DNA of 64,000 bases, taken from the NCBI RefSeq assembly GCF_030848805.1, contig NC_092363.1, positions 21,670,600-21,734,599 of the forward strand. Direction: 5' to 3'. The notes below the pieces were generated by a model that worked only from the letters and a program-made list of their open reading frames with translations, made no database searches and was not told the origin of the DNA. The stretch comes from Temnothorax longispinosus. Taxonomy: Eukaryota; Arthropoda; Insecta; Hymenoptera; Formicidae. Position 1 is the stretch's first letter, and each line of letters starts with the position of its first letter. Positions 53,044-63,160 of this stretch are shown here, one piece after another. The position numbers and the translations under genes were made by a program.

Positions 53044-54840
53044 TCAGCGATGCTTTTTGCAAGGATGTTTTCCCAGGTATTGATCGCGAATCACCCTGCT
53101 CTCGTCCATTTTCGTCGGATAACTTTTCGTCTCGGCAATCGGCGTTTTAGGTGAACAATAATGCGGGTACGAGTTTCTCGATCGCGAAGAAAATTCGCCT
53201 TTGTCCGCGGCGGACTTTAATAGCTTCGGTCTGATTCCTTCGCCGCGCGGGTGTATCAGTTCGACGATCCGCGGGAGACAAGGATCGAGACGTCCATTTC
53301 CCTTCTGGAAGATCTTCAAGCGAACCTTGTACCTCTGTCGCGTCCATCCGTTACCCGGTGTCCGCGGCCTGAATCTCCTTCTTCTTCTTCCGGTAGTTCC
53401 TGGCCGTGATTCTGGTCTCTTCATCTTCCTACCGTGGGACAAAAGAGCTCCTTCCATTTGCCGCGCACTAACGTCAACAGGTGGCTCGCGTTTGACGCCG
53501 ATACCCCACATTTCCTTAATACAAGGACACTTACTCAATCGATACTTGAAACTTGCCATGTTGGGATTGCAATCGTTAACGTCCGACGTGCCAAGTTTCT
53601 TTTCAAGTTTCTCAGCGCAACAACGACCGTCCTTCGTCAGCGTAGGAAATTGTTGAATTTCAGATTCCATCGTTTTGTCGACAGGCGCGGGAATTGTCAA
53701 AGAAGCGGCGCATTTGTCCTCGGAGGAAATCACACGTTTTCTCGATACACTCTTCCGCAACGCCTTGGTATCTGTTCTGCCACGCTCATTTTCATTCGCA
53801 CTCCTGCTGGAATCCTCATGAATATTCTGCGGAGATGACGCGATGTCTTTCGCCCGAGATCTCCGCGGTCCTTTCTTAGGAATTGGCGAAGCTTTAACAG
53901 GGGGTAAAGATGTCTTCCTCAAGCGATGGTCGCAATAAGACGGTGGATTCTCGCTCCAATGTGGATATCTTGGTGGCGGAGGATCAGGTTTTACATCGTA
54001 CTCGTGTGTATCTGATGCGGAACGCTCTTTTGGTACTTTATGTTTCACAGGAGAAGTTCTTTTCTCATTCAGTATAACTTTTTTGGAAGACGTGGGCTCT
54101 GATTCAGGACATCGCTGCGTAGGATAAGCTGCAATTTGCTTCGACTTGTCTTTCGTTACCTCATCCAACTTATCTTTGTAATGATCTCGCGATGATGGAA
54201 AACATATTTCTTTTTCCTGGCTCCCCGGATAAATGCACGGTTTCGGCTTGCATTTATAATAGATCTTTCGCTCCGTTGCCGGTTTTTCGCAAACCCATTT
54301 CTCAGATGTTATTCGAGTCGCTGGTTTCGATTCGTAGGACTCGTGTTTCGATGATTCGCACGCTTGCCAATCGTTATACGGTGCAGGTTTTTTCGCGCAG
54401 ATCGGGGAATTGGATTCAATCGACTGGTAATACTCGCGATGGCTCAATAAGTCGCTGCAAGTCTTTCGATAACTTTCTGTCGGTATCTGGTAACCATCGC
54501 TGCGCCACTCGCGCGGTTTCTCACAGGATTCCGCAGACTGTTGATGATCCTTGCGTTCTCGGCGTGGTTTCGTATCATCCTTCTCGCAGCTGGACTGCGT
54601 GCTTTTTCCTCGTTTCACTCGTGTAATTGTGCCTTTGTTAATATTACGTCGCAGAAGTAACAAATCGTCAATTGTAGAATCATTTTTTCCCATACTAAAA
54701 TTTCTGTACGAAATCATACGACTTGGAGCAATGTGTAACGCCAGTAATCTCTGCGGAATCTTCAGGGACTCGTTTAATGCGTGTGTCATTCGCAATTTTT
54801 CATGCGATAAAAATGTCAAGATTCTAGGCAGAATATTCAT
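53044..54840 (-). CDS. Intronless 598-residue basic Cys/Pro/Ser-rich protein, family unrecognised
   Basis: Continuous 598-codon frame in an AT-rich region, far longer than chance would allow, with an in-frame TAG 18 bases before the first ATG and a purine at -3. No standard domain is recognised. The first 50 residues are free of long acidic runs and hold several Arg and hydrophobic residues (RLLALHIAPSRMISYRNFS), which could be a mitochondrial presequence. The middle is Lys/Ser/Glu/Pro-rich with scattered Cys and Tyr (YYKCKPKPCIYPG, PPPPRYPHWSENPPSY). Around residues 425-450 lies CPCIKEMWGIGVKREPPV, then a strongly basic stretch with RRRRRFRPR. It ends KHPCKKHR. In composition it recalls insect sperm proteins of the mitochondrial derivative or fibrous type, but that is only a suggestion. 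It lies on the Fur1 strand, 1.4 kb upstream of the first visible Fur1 exon, and is divergent from the axonemal dynein gene 3.2 kb away. It could also be an exon of a longer gene. Confidence 0.75.
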   Translation of the reverse strand: MNILPRILTFLSHEKLRMTHALNESLKIPQRLLALHIAPSRMISYRNFSMGKNDSTIDDLLLLRRNINKGTITRVKRGKSTQSSCEKDDTKPRRERKDHQQSAESCEKPREWRSDGYQIPTESYRKTCSDLLSHREYYQSIESNSPICAKKPAPYNDWQACESSKHESYESKPATRITSEKWVCEKPATERKIYYKCKPKPCIYPGSQEKEICFPSSRDHYKDKLDEVTKDKSKQIAAYPTQRCPESEPTSSKKVILNEKRTSPVKHKVPKERSASDTHEYDVKPDPPPPRYPHWSENPPSYCDHRLRKTSLPPVKASPIPKKGPRRSRAKDIASSPQNIHEDSSRSANENERGRTDTKALRKSVSRKRVISSEDKCAASLTIPAPVDKTMESEIQQFPTLTKDGRCCAEKLEKKLGTSDVNDCNPNMASFKYRLSKCPCIKEMWGIGVKREPPVDVSARQMEGALLSHGRKMKRPESRPGTTGRRRRRFRPRTPGNGWTRQRYKVRLKIFQKGNGRLDPCLPRIVELIHPRGEGIRPKLLKSAADKGEFSSRSRNSYPHYCSPKTPIAETKSYPTKMDESRVIRDQYLGKHPCKKHR

Positions 54841-57800
54841 CTCGCAAATCTTGTCCTATTGGGATGAATGAGATTCTTCCTTGATAAAATTCTCTGATAG
54901 TATTCTCGGTATCGTAAATGAATGCTACATCGAGGTCGTCTTTGTAAACACCTAGATGAGAAGACGTATTATTTACGCAAGAAATATAAAATCTTGGAAG
55001 CATCTGCAGTATTCGAATTTGCTCTGACTGAGAACTCTCACTCGCCAATAAACAAGATTTCTTAATAAATACAAGACCGTTCACTGCGGAGGCACTGTCT
55101 CCGTATATAAAATGAATGAAATCTTTACGGTTCTTTTAACACACATTTTGCTCAGTGTAAGTTAAGACTTCCAACGTGACTTTACCTTACGCCAGAAAGC
55201 TCCCAACATCTTTCGTTGGAAGCTTCAGGAATTTCTGTAGTTGGACTTTGATCTTGTTACCTTCCTCAACGCTTTTCTATCGTCGATTTCTCGCTTGTTA
55301 AGATCAAAATAACATTTTAGAAATGTTAAAATATTGTCAGATACAATGAAGCTATGATTGCTGCAGCCCATTTGATGTAGTTAATAAAAAAAATCATGAA
55401 AAAATAATATACACACTCGCGAATCAAAAAGAATACATTTGGATTTATTTGAATTTCGAAAACTATTGTGGTTACCGGAAATTTTGACGCAACACGTATA
55501 TCAAACGTGTGCGGTTTGCTGAGTAAAAAGTTACGAACGATTGAAGTACGCGATGAGAGGAGGCTTGATTGATATTGCAATGTTCATACGTATCAACGTT
55601 ATACAATGTGTCTGCTCTAAAATGTATATATCCGATTTCTAGAATTACGATATAAATGTCACAATCCATCACTTTCTATCATTTCATTTCGGCACACCCA
55701 AACTAATTTCCAGTCCCTCTCGTAACTTCGCCGTGTGGCCCATCCGCCATCCGCCGGCCGGAGATCGTCCATTGAACATCGGTCCTAATTGCCACCAAAA
55801 TTCGGGGAACTCTAGAATCGCGGGCGAGATTCGTGTGAATTCCATTCCGAACTTTCCATTCGGCGACGCTACCGTGGTTTAGAATCCGTGGTTAAATTGC
55901 TTTAGCGGCGCGCTCCAGGTTCATCTTCGATATGTGTCGTCGCACATACGCGACGCCCCAATTCGATCGATCAGATTCATCACGAGTGGCTCCGTTCTCC
56001 GGGATTATCTGATTTGAGAACTCGTATGAGGATATTGATTGGAGAAATTCCGTTCGGGAACTCGTGGAATAATATTGTCATTATAGTTCACGTTCGCGCA
56101 AACTGCCGCGGTTGTGTCAATTTCGTATGTAGATCTTCCGAAGTTCGTAATCGAAGCTTCGTTATGTCATTACATATATACCGATAATCGTATAATTTTC
56201 ACTTAAACAGTTTATAATTTTTAATTAAATTGTGCTTTAGTTAAGCTCTATACACGCAAGATATATTTTTCGGGGCGGATTTTTTATGGAAGAAAATAAA
56301 ACCGCCAATTCTTAATATTCTGAGTCCCAAAGATTCTAGAAATTTGTATACTGGAAATATTTGAGAATAAACTAATAATTTTTCACGACTAAAAAATTAT
56401 AGGTACTACGCTCTATTTAACATCACCGCAAATTGTATTTTCACCGCAAATTGCGATGAAAATTATAATGTGATAGGAAACAAGATAATTCTTTGCAAAA
56501 ATAAAAATCAAATAAAATTATATAAACCATGTACGCACATAATAAATTAACAAACTATACAAAAAAAAGCTTCATTTTAAAAACCGCTTTCCATTAGCGA
56601 TGCCGCTTTCGATTGACGACAGTTATTAAGCTTCGGCACTGATAGCTCGAATTGGAGCTGCGTGTAGCTCCAATTTCTTAAAACTTTGGACGACACGATC
56701 CCGCGCGGCCATTAGGAATTCGCAAATTGAATCTGGCATTGGGGTATCGCCAAATTTCAGATTCGTGTCGCCGCGTACGCAGAGGATAATCGATCACACA
56801 ATGCCGGTGGCTCCGCATCGAATCTGATTCATTAGGTGTAGCGCCCGGCGGCGGTGGGCTCATCCGATTTATCGGACGGCGCGAAAGCGTTGATTGGCGG
56901 ACGCCGGATTGCGGACCGCAGAAATTGTGAGTGCTCTCGGCAAAGGGATAATGTCATCGCGATGGCCCGACGGCACGAGAATGCGCGCGCGGTACCGTAA
57001 TTCCATAGAGTGCATCCAGCGCGGTGAATTGATGCGCAATCAAATCGCCGACGCACAAAGAGGATGTACCGCGATAACAGAGCGCCGTGTGAGAAGATTA
57101 CGCCGAGTTTTTCTCGCAAGTTCCATCTACGTTGTCGTACGTGTCGATTTTCAAGTTTCAAAAACGATTTCTTTCAACTCGAGATTTACTTTCTGTTTAG
57201 CAAAGAAATATTTCCTTTATACGAGCTTGAAAGTTACTAATTTGTTCTTGCGCAATTTCTCCGGACATCTTTCAATTTTTGCCGTAGATAAACAAACTAG
57301 AAAATTTGCTCCCTTATCAGAATATAAGATCATGAAGTTAGACTTTAAATTAAATCAGAACCTCTCTATTCGTTTCTGTAAAGATAGAGGTAAACAGTAC
57401 AGTTGTCGGCCACTTTAGAATAATTGGAACCTAAAAGATTAAAGATTATAAAGAGATACTATTAAAATGTTTAAAAGTGTTTCTTTTAAAAGTGTTTTAA
57501 ATATTTTTGTATTCATAATTAAAAACATTTTAATAATATTTAATTCTTTATATTCTTTAATTTTTTAAGATGTGCATGGCCAATCATTGTAGAGTGGCCA
57601 ACAACTGTACCGTTTACCCCTATTCTTTCTGGAGCTTTCACATAATTTCCGTATTTATATTTATAATTTCACATTTATCATTAACGAAGAAACACGCGTG
57701 ACATCAATCTCGATGGCATAACGTGCCATGGTTCGTTCGCGTGTCGTGTTTCACAAGCTGAACATCGCCTTAATGGCCCTTCACGCTATATCGAGCGTAT

Positions 57801-58003
57801 CGCGTATCACGATCGACGTCAGGCGCTCGTGCGTGAAAAGTATCAGCGGTTAGATAAATGTGCAACCTGCACCGTTCGCCGATTTCCTCCTTGCCCCACC
57901 CTCTAAATAATTTAACGGAGGTGTCTCGTCTCTGTTTGCGCGAGTCTGTCATCGTTTTCCCTCGTTTTACGTCCCACAACCTACTAAAGAACGATTTCCG
58001 ATA
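54841..58003. other. Divergent spacer between the 598-codon gene and DNAI2
   Basis: Likely holds both promoters. A short minus-strand frame (54824-55084) precedes the 598-codon gene but has no recognisable product. GC-rich stretches at 55690-56130 and 56680-57120 show no supported coding exon. No clear RFX X-box was recognised upstream of DNAI2. Confidence 0.55.
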
Positions 58004-58186
58004 ATGCTGATCCAGTACGCATACATCAAACCAAGGTCGCAGTTCGGTAAGCAATGCTTCTTCGCAGAGACCGACCCGACCGTTCAGGAGAATATCCTGC
58101 CGGATACGGAACTCATGCGAAACTACGTCCGGATGAGCCATTGCCACCGTGGCGTACAGATGTCCAAGCAATTCGCTCTTCACGAG
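58004..58186 (+). CDS. DNAI2: DNAI2 exon 1: start codon and N-terminal region
   Basis: ATG at 58004 begins MLIQYAYIKPRSQFGKQCFF, matching the very start of the family (Tyr-x-Tyr, Lys-x-Arg-Ser-x-Phe-Gly-Lys-Gln-Cys). Continues to SKQFALHE and donor GTAAGG in phase 0. The start is chosen on family similarity. The antisense frame over this exon (57770-58183) has no support. Confidence 0.92.
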
Positions 58187-59480
58187 GTAAGGAAATTATT
58201 GTAAATCGCAAAAGAAAAGAATTTAAGCGAGATTGTGTGTGTTTTTATTTGTTAATTATTAATATTATTAATCTCAATTGTTAATTATTATTTATCTCAA
58301 TTTTTGGTCATTATTGGTCTTTATTCTTACAAAATTATTAGTGTTCATTCGTGTAACTTTCTTTCTTATTAAAGGAATATAAATTATAATTATGTGTAAT
58401 AAAGAAAATAAAATCTCCTTCTAAAAGAAGAAAATATTAGAATGTCATAGATAAATGCTGGATAAATGTTGAAAATTTTTAACAAGTAGACGTTAGAGAT
58501 TATTAGATTAATATCTTAAATATGCGTCGATTACTCTGTTATTACGTTAGTATAATATAATGCTACATATCTTTAAGATGTATCATTATATCAGCTGCAT
58601 AGATGATTATCCGTAAATTACGCACTGGCCAAATGCTAATGAGTTTCTATATTCGAGACTTTGTATCATAGGATTTACGGGAAAGCTGGGATTATGAAAA
58701 TAGCCCCGCTGAGTCATCGTCGAACTAATTCTGCAGCAAGTTTAACGTTTGCGGCATTTAAATTCCAAGAATTAATAAACGCGTCGTGTAAATACGCCCC
58801 AACCGTGAGCCTTCCTAATATTTTTACATTTCAGGGGATCAGAGTTATGTCAGTTTAAATTAAATATTGTCTGCGATTCTCTAAAAAAAAAAAAAAAAAA
58901 AAAAAAAGCCAAATTTACGATGGAAATCCGCGGGTTTTCAATCCCCGGGAGTGCGCTAAATAAAACTCGCGGAAAGTTTAATTCAAACATAATATTGTTT
59001 CGCGGTGCATCTCGTATTAGCTTACATCGTAAACCACGTATATCTCACGATGAAAAAATTAAATATACCGCATTTAACCTCATAAAAGGATGAAGAATCA
59101 ATATTTATTAGCATTCCTTTGACGACATATGCCATAAACATATAAATTTTTCGTAAAAATGCCTCATATAAATTGTTTATGCGAACAATTCCCATAATAC
59201 GAATAAGAATTTGCGGAAGGTAAGCTGCGCCACGATGAAAATATAGATTAATGTGAAATACAGTGTGAAATACAGCGAAAGTGGACATAAGAGATTGCGC
59301 GTTTTCTCTTTAAGTAAACCATTTAACACCGTGACGCGTTTCTCAAGGGTACTCAAGTGTTAAATGTGGGGTGTTACGTTTTACATTTTGCAATAAAAAA
59401 ACGGTTAGAAATGGAGAGACTTTTATAACTTCATCGTTACGCGCACAGCTCGCTGATATCTCTTTTTATTTTTACGTTAG
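58187..59480 (+). other. DNAI2 intron 1
   Basis: AT-rich, contains the 25-base poly(A) tract at 58883. Nothing else recognised. Confidence 0.8.
58883..58907. repeat. Poly(A) tract, 25 bases, in DNAI2 intron 1
   Basis: Uninterrupted run of A, possibly the tail of an old retrotransposed sequence. No target duplication noticed. Confidence 0.95.
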
Positions 59481-59642
59481 ATGCAGACTGCTCATAAGGT
59501 AACAAAGGAGAGCGGGATGTTACACTTGGAGGGCGGTTGGCCTAAGGAGATAAACGTGAAGGACGACGAAGCCGTGCTGAGATTTCGTCGGCGCGTGGTG
59601 AAGGACGAGTATTGGGCGCCGAAGATGAAGAGCCTCATTGAC
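59481..59642 (+). CDS. DNAI2: DNAI2 exon 2
   Basis: Acceptor ACGTTAG, 54 codons in phase 0, donor GTGAGC. Encodes MQTAHKVTKESGMLHLEGGW then PKEINVKDDEAVLRFRRRV and KMKSLID. The LEGGWPK...RFRRRV block corresponds to the conserved EGGWPKD...RFRKKVEKDE region of intermediate chain 2. Confidence 0.92.
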
Positions 59643-59976
59643 GTGAGCTCACTTTGAAATATATCTATTATAAAATATCCTCTTAATCATTTCAAGCGCG
59701 TTACACGGAAAATAAATTATTTGTGTAAGATATCGATGTTTGCTGTTCAATTTCTGGTATAACTTTCTTGATATTCTTAATGTCGGAATTTCGAAAACAT
59801 AGTCAATTAAAGTTAAAACGAATAATCTAAGAAGATTTAAAATATGTATGTTATACATGTAATCTTAGTTAAAGTAAATGCATTTACTCTAAATATCCCT
59901 TAATGCGAAAAACCTAGTATAAGATAAGAGGATTAGGTAGTAATCCTGTTATCAATTTATTAACTTATTCGCTTAG
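59643..59976 (+). other. DNAI2 intron 2
   Basis: Short AT-rich intron, nothing recognised. Confidence 0.85.
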
Positions 59977-60077
59977 CCTATGGAATGCTGTGTACTGCAG
60001 AATAATGCGATCAACATCTACGAGAATTACTTTGACGATATGGAACCGACTGCACTCGTTCTTCCCCGTAGTATAAG
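59977..60077 (+). CDS. DNAI2: DNAI2 exon 3
   Basis: Acceptor TCGCTTAG, 33 codons plus two bases, donor GTATGT. Encodes PMECCVLQNNAINIYENYF then DDMEPTALVLPRSI. The CxxQNNAIxIYExYF string is a signature of the family. The segment after it is about 10 residues shorter than in vertebrate proteins. Confidence 0.9.
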
Positions 60078-61649
60078 GTATGTTGCATTTTTTGTCGCTA
60101 TATAAAAGAAAAGCAGCAGTTCTCACAATTTTAGAAAACTTACTTGTAACGAAAAAAAAAAAGATTAAAATTGTCATTTTCAAATTGTTTTCTTTAAGCT
60201 GGAATATCCGACAAGAAACATGCTAATCTTTTTATCGCTTCCTTATTGCAAACTCGTCTAAAATACACTTGTTTTGTCGGCAGATCACTTGTTTTTTTTC
60301 TAACCAATTGGAATAAATTAAACTGCAAATCCCGCTTTCGCCAATATCCGAGGAATATTCAAAGTCTCGTTTCAACGTGCCTGACACAAGCTTCCACGGA
60401 CGAGTTAAATCTCTCTCTGCAAATCGCGGTCACGTACGGAATTATCATACGACGCATATCTTCGGGACTGATGCCGCTCGTGCGACACGTTCTTGTAGAC
60501 ATAAGGAATAGGATCTCCTGGATCTCGTAAATCCGGAGACAAATTCTGTGCATTAAAACGTAAAAAAAAAGAACGTCGATAGCCAGAGAAATACGAGATA
60601 GTTGCTCCGATTAATATATATATTCGTATAATTCCTTTTAGATCTAAAATCCATCTACGAACTTGTCGTTACTCACTATTCCGCATTGTCGCGCATTTTG
60701 TATGAAAACCCGGTAACTTATTTATAGGACGGAAAATCCATAAATCGATGCGACGTCTTGCTAGACGACGATGCTGTCATTGAGAAGCTCGCGGGGAAGC
60801 TCTCTTATATCTCGTCGGCTTTTCGTCTTTCCATGCTTGTTTAACACGAGTTGCAATTTTTCACCGTCTTTTTCCTCACGCGTCCAAACACGTGTTGCGC
60901 CTCTCTTAGATGCCTCACGCGATTTTCGAATTGATCCGCTTTTCTTCTATGTGTCACTCCGTGAGCTTCTAAATATCGCTGTATTCGACTAGCGCTTGGA
61001 TTTACTAATGCATCTCTACCTCCACGAAAAAAATTTGAAGACTTTTTAAAAAAGCGACAGCAAACCAAATAAAAAACATTTGTTTAAACTTGTTCTAGAA
61101 TAAAAATTTCAAAAAAATGTTTTCTTTTCTTTTTGAAATCAGAAAACAATTATAAAAGAATAAAAGAAGCAAAAATTCGAGTTTAACGTTATGTTTTAAC
61201 GAAGTTACATAGCATACAAAAATAGAAAGAAAGCCTTGATCTATTTTTTGGCAATATTGTCCTAAAGACAATGTTATTTACGTATCCGAAAAATTTTCAA
61301 ACTAAAGCGGACAATTTTGGTCGCGATCGCGAGGAAAAATTCGAAGCGAGCGAGGTAATAAGAAGTTACTTCGCTTCGAACGTAAACAGTATCCATACGT
61401 TTCCGCGCATTCTAACGAAGAATCTACGGCTGTCGTTACAATTAATCGCTTCGTGAAGGGTATCGCCAAGCGGACGAAACAAAAAGAACGACGTCTGCAA
61501 CGTGTAAAAGCAACGGCGTTATCGCGTCGCCGAGAGGATGATTTACGCGCATCGAGAATGGGAAAAAAGATAAAAAGAAAGAAATGAATTTCCGCCGGTT
61601 CGCGATTTTGCGCGAATTTTTACGGGAGCTTTAATTTTCTTTTTCCCAG
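60078..61649 (+). other. DNAI2 intron 3
   Basis: Short frames on both strands near 60250-60550 and 60770-61070 lack family features. No element recognised. Confidence 0.7.
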
Positions 61650-61810
61650 AACCTCAAACATGTATGTCGATCCGCAACCTATCGTAAGACCAATCAATCA
61701 CCTGTCGTGGTCGCCAGGTGCACAGAATCGATTGGCTGCCGCCTACTCTTTCATGGAGTTCGAGATGAAATCGTCCAACGTGAATTCTTCCTCTTACATA
61801 TGGGATATCG
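61650..61810 (+). CDS. DNAI2: DNAI2 exon 4: first WD-type repeat
   Basis: Acceptor TTTCCCAG, one base completing an Arg codon, then TSNMYVDPQPIVRPINHLSW, continuing SPGAQNRLAAAYSFMEFEM and SSSYIWDI, donor GTATGT in phase 1. HLSWSPG...AVAYS...SYIWDL is the first WD blade of the family. A diverged copy of this exon lies in the following intron. Confidence 0.93.
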
Positions 61811-62982
61811 GTATGTTTTTATTTTACTACCGTGCTACAACGCGTATTTTATCCACTAATGAAAATATCATCAAAGAAAATACGAAACTTTCGCGATATT
61901 TTAAAATGGATTTACCTGAAAATCTAGTGTATTTTTTTTACAAGTAATAATATTTATGTTATTGCAGTGCTCGATATACGGAAATTTAACAATGTATGAT
62001 TGAAATTGGATCATGAATTCAGCTTTAAAATGCAAGCGTTTTTTTTTTTTTTTTTATTATTGTTTCAATATTCATTTTAATATTTCAATCTATCAAATAT
62101 ACGTTTTTGCAGTACTCCGCGTGATGTATTTTCTTGCCCACTGTTTCTGAATTTTATTGAATTTTCCCATACTAATGCAATATACCGTGATAGAGATTTT
62201 TTTTTAGAATGTCGAATCTGACACGTTTTACAACGTATCGGAAGCATGTTTCATTATGTCGTCGTCAAACGCGACCTGTCACACGCTCGTCCCGGTTCCG
62301 GTCGCGGAAATCGATTGGTCGTTTCAAAGTCCTTCATAATATTTGAAATGCGTCTCACTGACATGAATCTTTATATATCTACACCAAACGTTGGTATACG
62401 CATGCGTGTTGTTTATGCGGCGCGTTTGTTATTGACAGAAACATATCACATGACAAAAACAACCGCGTATAAAGCCGAACGTATTTCCAGTAACATGATT
62501 TCTAGTAGGATAATATGGCAAAATAACAAAATGTTTTTCACAGCTAACGCAAATCTGAAAAAAAAATCTCACAAAAAAATATAAAATTGAAAGTAAAATA
62601 ACTAGTGATTAGCAATAGAAATATTTTCGAGGATTCCATATTAAAAGCATGATATTTGCGCGTTTAGCTCGTTCATAACACGATACTTCTTTAATTGGAA
62701 AGAATTTTTACCGTTACCAACCAAATTTTACCACTATTAAAAATATTGAAATATCGAGAAAAATATTTTTAAGTGTTTGCCAGTTTTTAATACTCTAGGT
62801 AAATTTTATCAATTGTGTATTGCAAACAATTGAGCAAATAAAATATTTATTTTTTTTTTTATTTTTATGTATAGATTTCGAAAAAAAAGAGAATTCTTTG
62901 AGCAAAAAAATTGATTTGGTCACTTGTTTATTTAACAGCATTAAATTTTCAGAAAAAAGTTTATAATTCTGTGTCGTCGCAG
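61811..62982 (+). other. DNAI2 intron 4
   Basis: Contains the diverged exon-4 copy at 62245-62393. The rest is AT-rich with poly(T) and poly(A) stretches. Confidence 0.75.
62245..62393 (+). pseudogene. Diverged copy of DNAI2 exon 4 inside intron 4
   Basis: An open 49-codon stretch begins after an AG at 62243-62244 and ends at a potential donor, GTATAC, after 62393. Acceptor and donor phases are both the same as exon 4. Its product shares spaced residues with exon 4: LS..PG..NRL....SF..FEM....N..YI.....G. DNA matches include AATCGATTGG and the CATG start. The Trp residues of the WD repeat are lost and the 5' half needs an insertion to align, so it reads as a decayed duplicate rather than a working alternative exon. 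Chance similarity is not excluded. Confidence 0.45.
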
Positions 62983-63160
62983 AGAACCCAAATACACCGG
63001 TGATGTGCTTGAGATCATCGTCGCCGTTAATAATCGTCGAGTTTAATCCGCGCGATCCGTCGATGCTGATTAGCGGACTGATGTCTGGCCAAGTGTGCAA
63101 CTGGGACATCCGAATTGGGGATGGGCCAGTGCAAATGTCCCATCGTCAGTTTAGCCACAG
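62983..63160 (+). CDS. DNAI2: DNAI2 exon 5: second WD-type repeat
   Basis: Acceptor GTCGTCGCAG, two bases completing Glu, then NPNTPVMCLRSSSPLIIVEF, NPRDPSMLISGLMSGQVC and NWDIRIGDGPVQMSHRQFSHR, with donor GTATCT in phase 2. Matches the family to the SHRD position, where the next exon should supply Asp-Pro-Val. If this donor were not used the frame would stop at 63236, so splicing is expected. Confidence 0.92.

Larger units (their letters stand above)
58004..63160 (+). other. DNAI2: Axonemal dynein intermediate chain 2 gene (DNAI2-like), 3' end beyond window
   Basis: Outer-arm dynein intermediate chain, a WD-repeat protein that anchors the dynein motor to axonemal doublets in cilia and flagella. 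Five coding exons join in consistent phase: 58004-58186 (0), 59481-59642 (0), 59977-60077 (2), 61650-61810 (1), 62983-63160 (2). The product follows animal DNAI2 through the N-terminal region, the LEGGWPK motif, the QNNAINIYENYFDD segment and the first WD-type repeats (SYIWDIENPN, GQVCNWDIRIG), ending at FSHR where the family continues with a DPV motif. That next exon was not found before 64000, so roughly half the protein is outside. In insects without motile somatic cilia such a gene is expected to act in sperm and chordotonal neurons. Confidence 0.93.

Noticed and set aside
53201..54626. Several plus-strand frames of 100-150 codons
   Set aside because: Antisense to the 598-codon frame, which is far longer. 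None shows domain-like sequence.
55145..55160. GCTCAGTGTA string like the MITE terminus
   Set aside because: No inverted partner or second TA-flanked end nearby, so probably chance or a badly decayed end.
57770..58183. 137-codon minus-strand frame
   Set aside because: Lies over DNAI2 exon 1 and its upstream region. The plus-strand reading matches the start of intermediate chain 2 almost residue by residue.
60841..61068. Minus-strand 75-codon frame with Cys and His residues
   Set aside because: Residue spacing does not fit a zinc finger or transposase, and it lies in a DNAI2 intron with no repeat borders.
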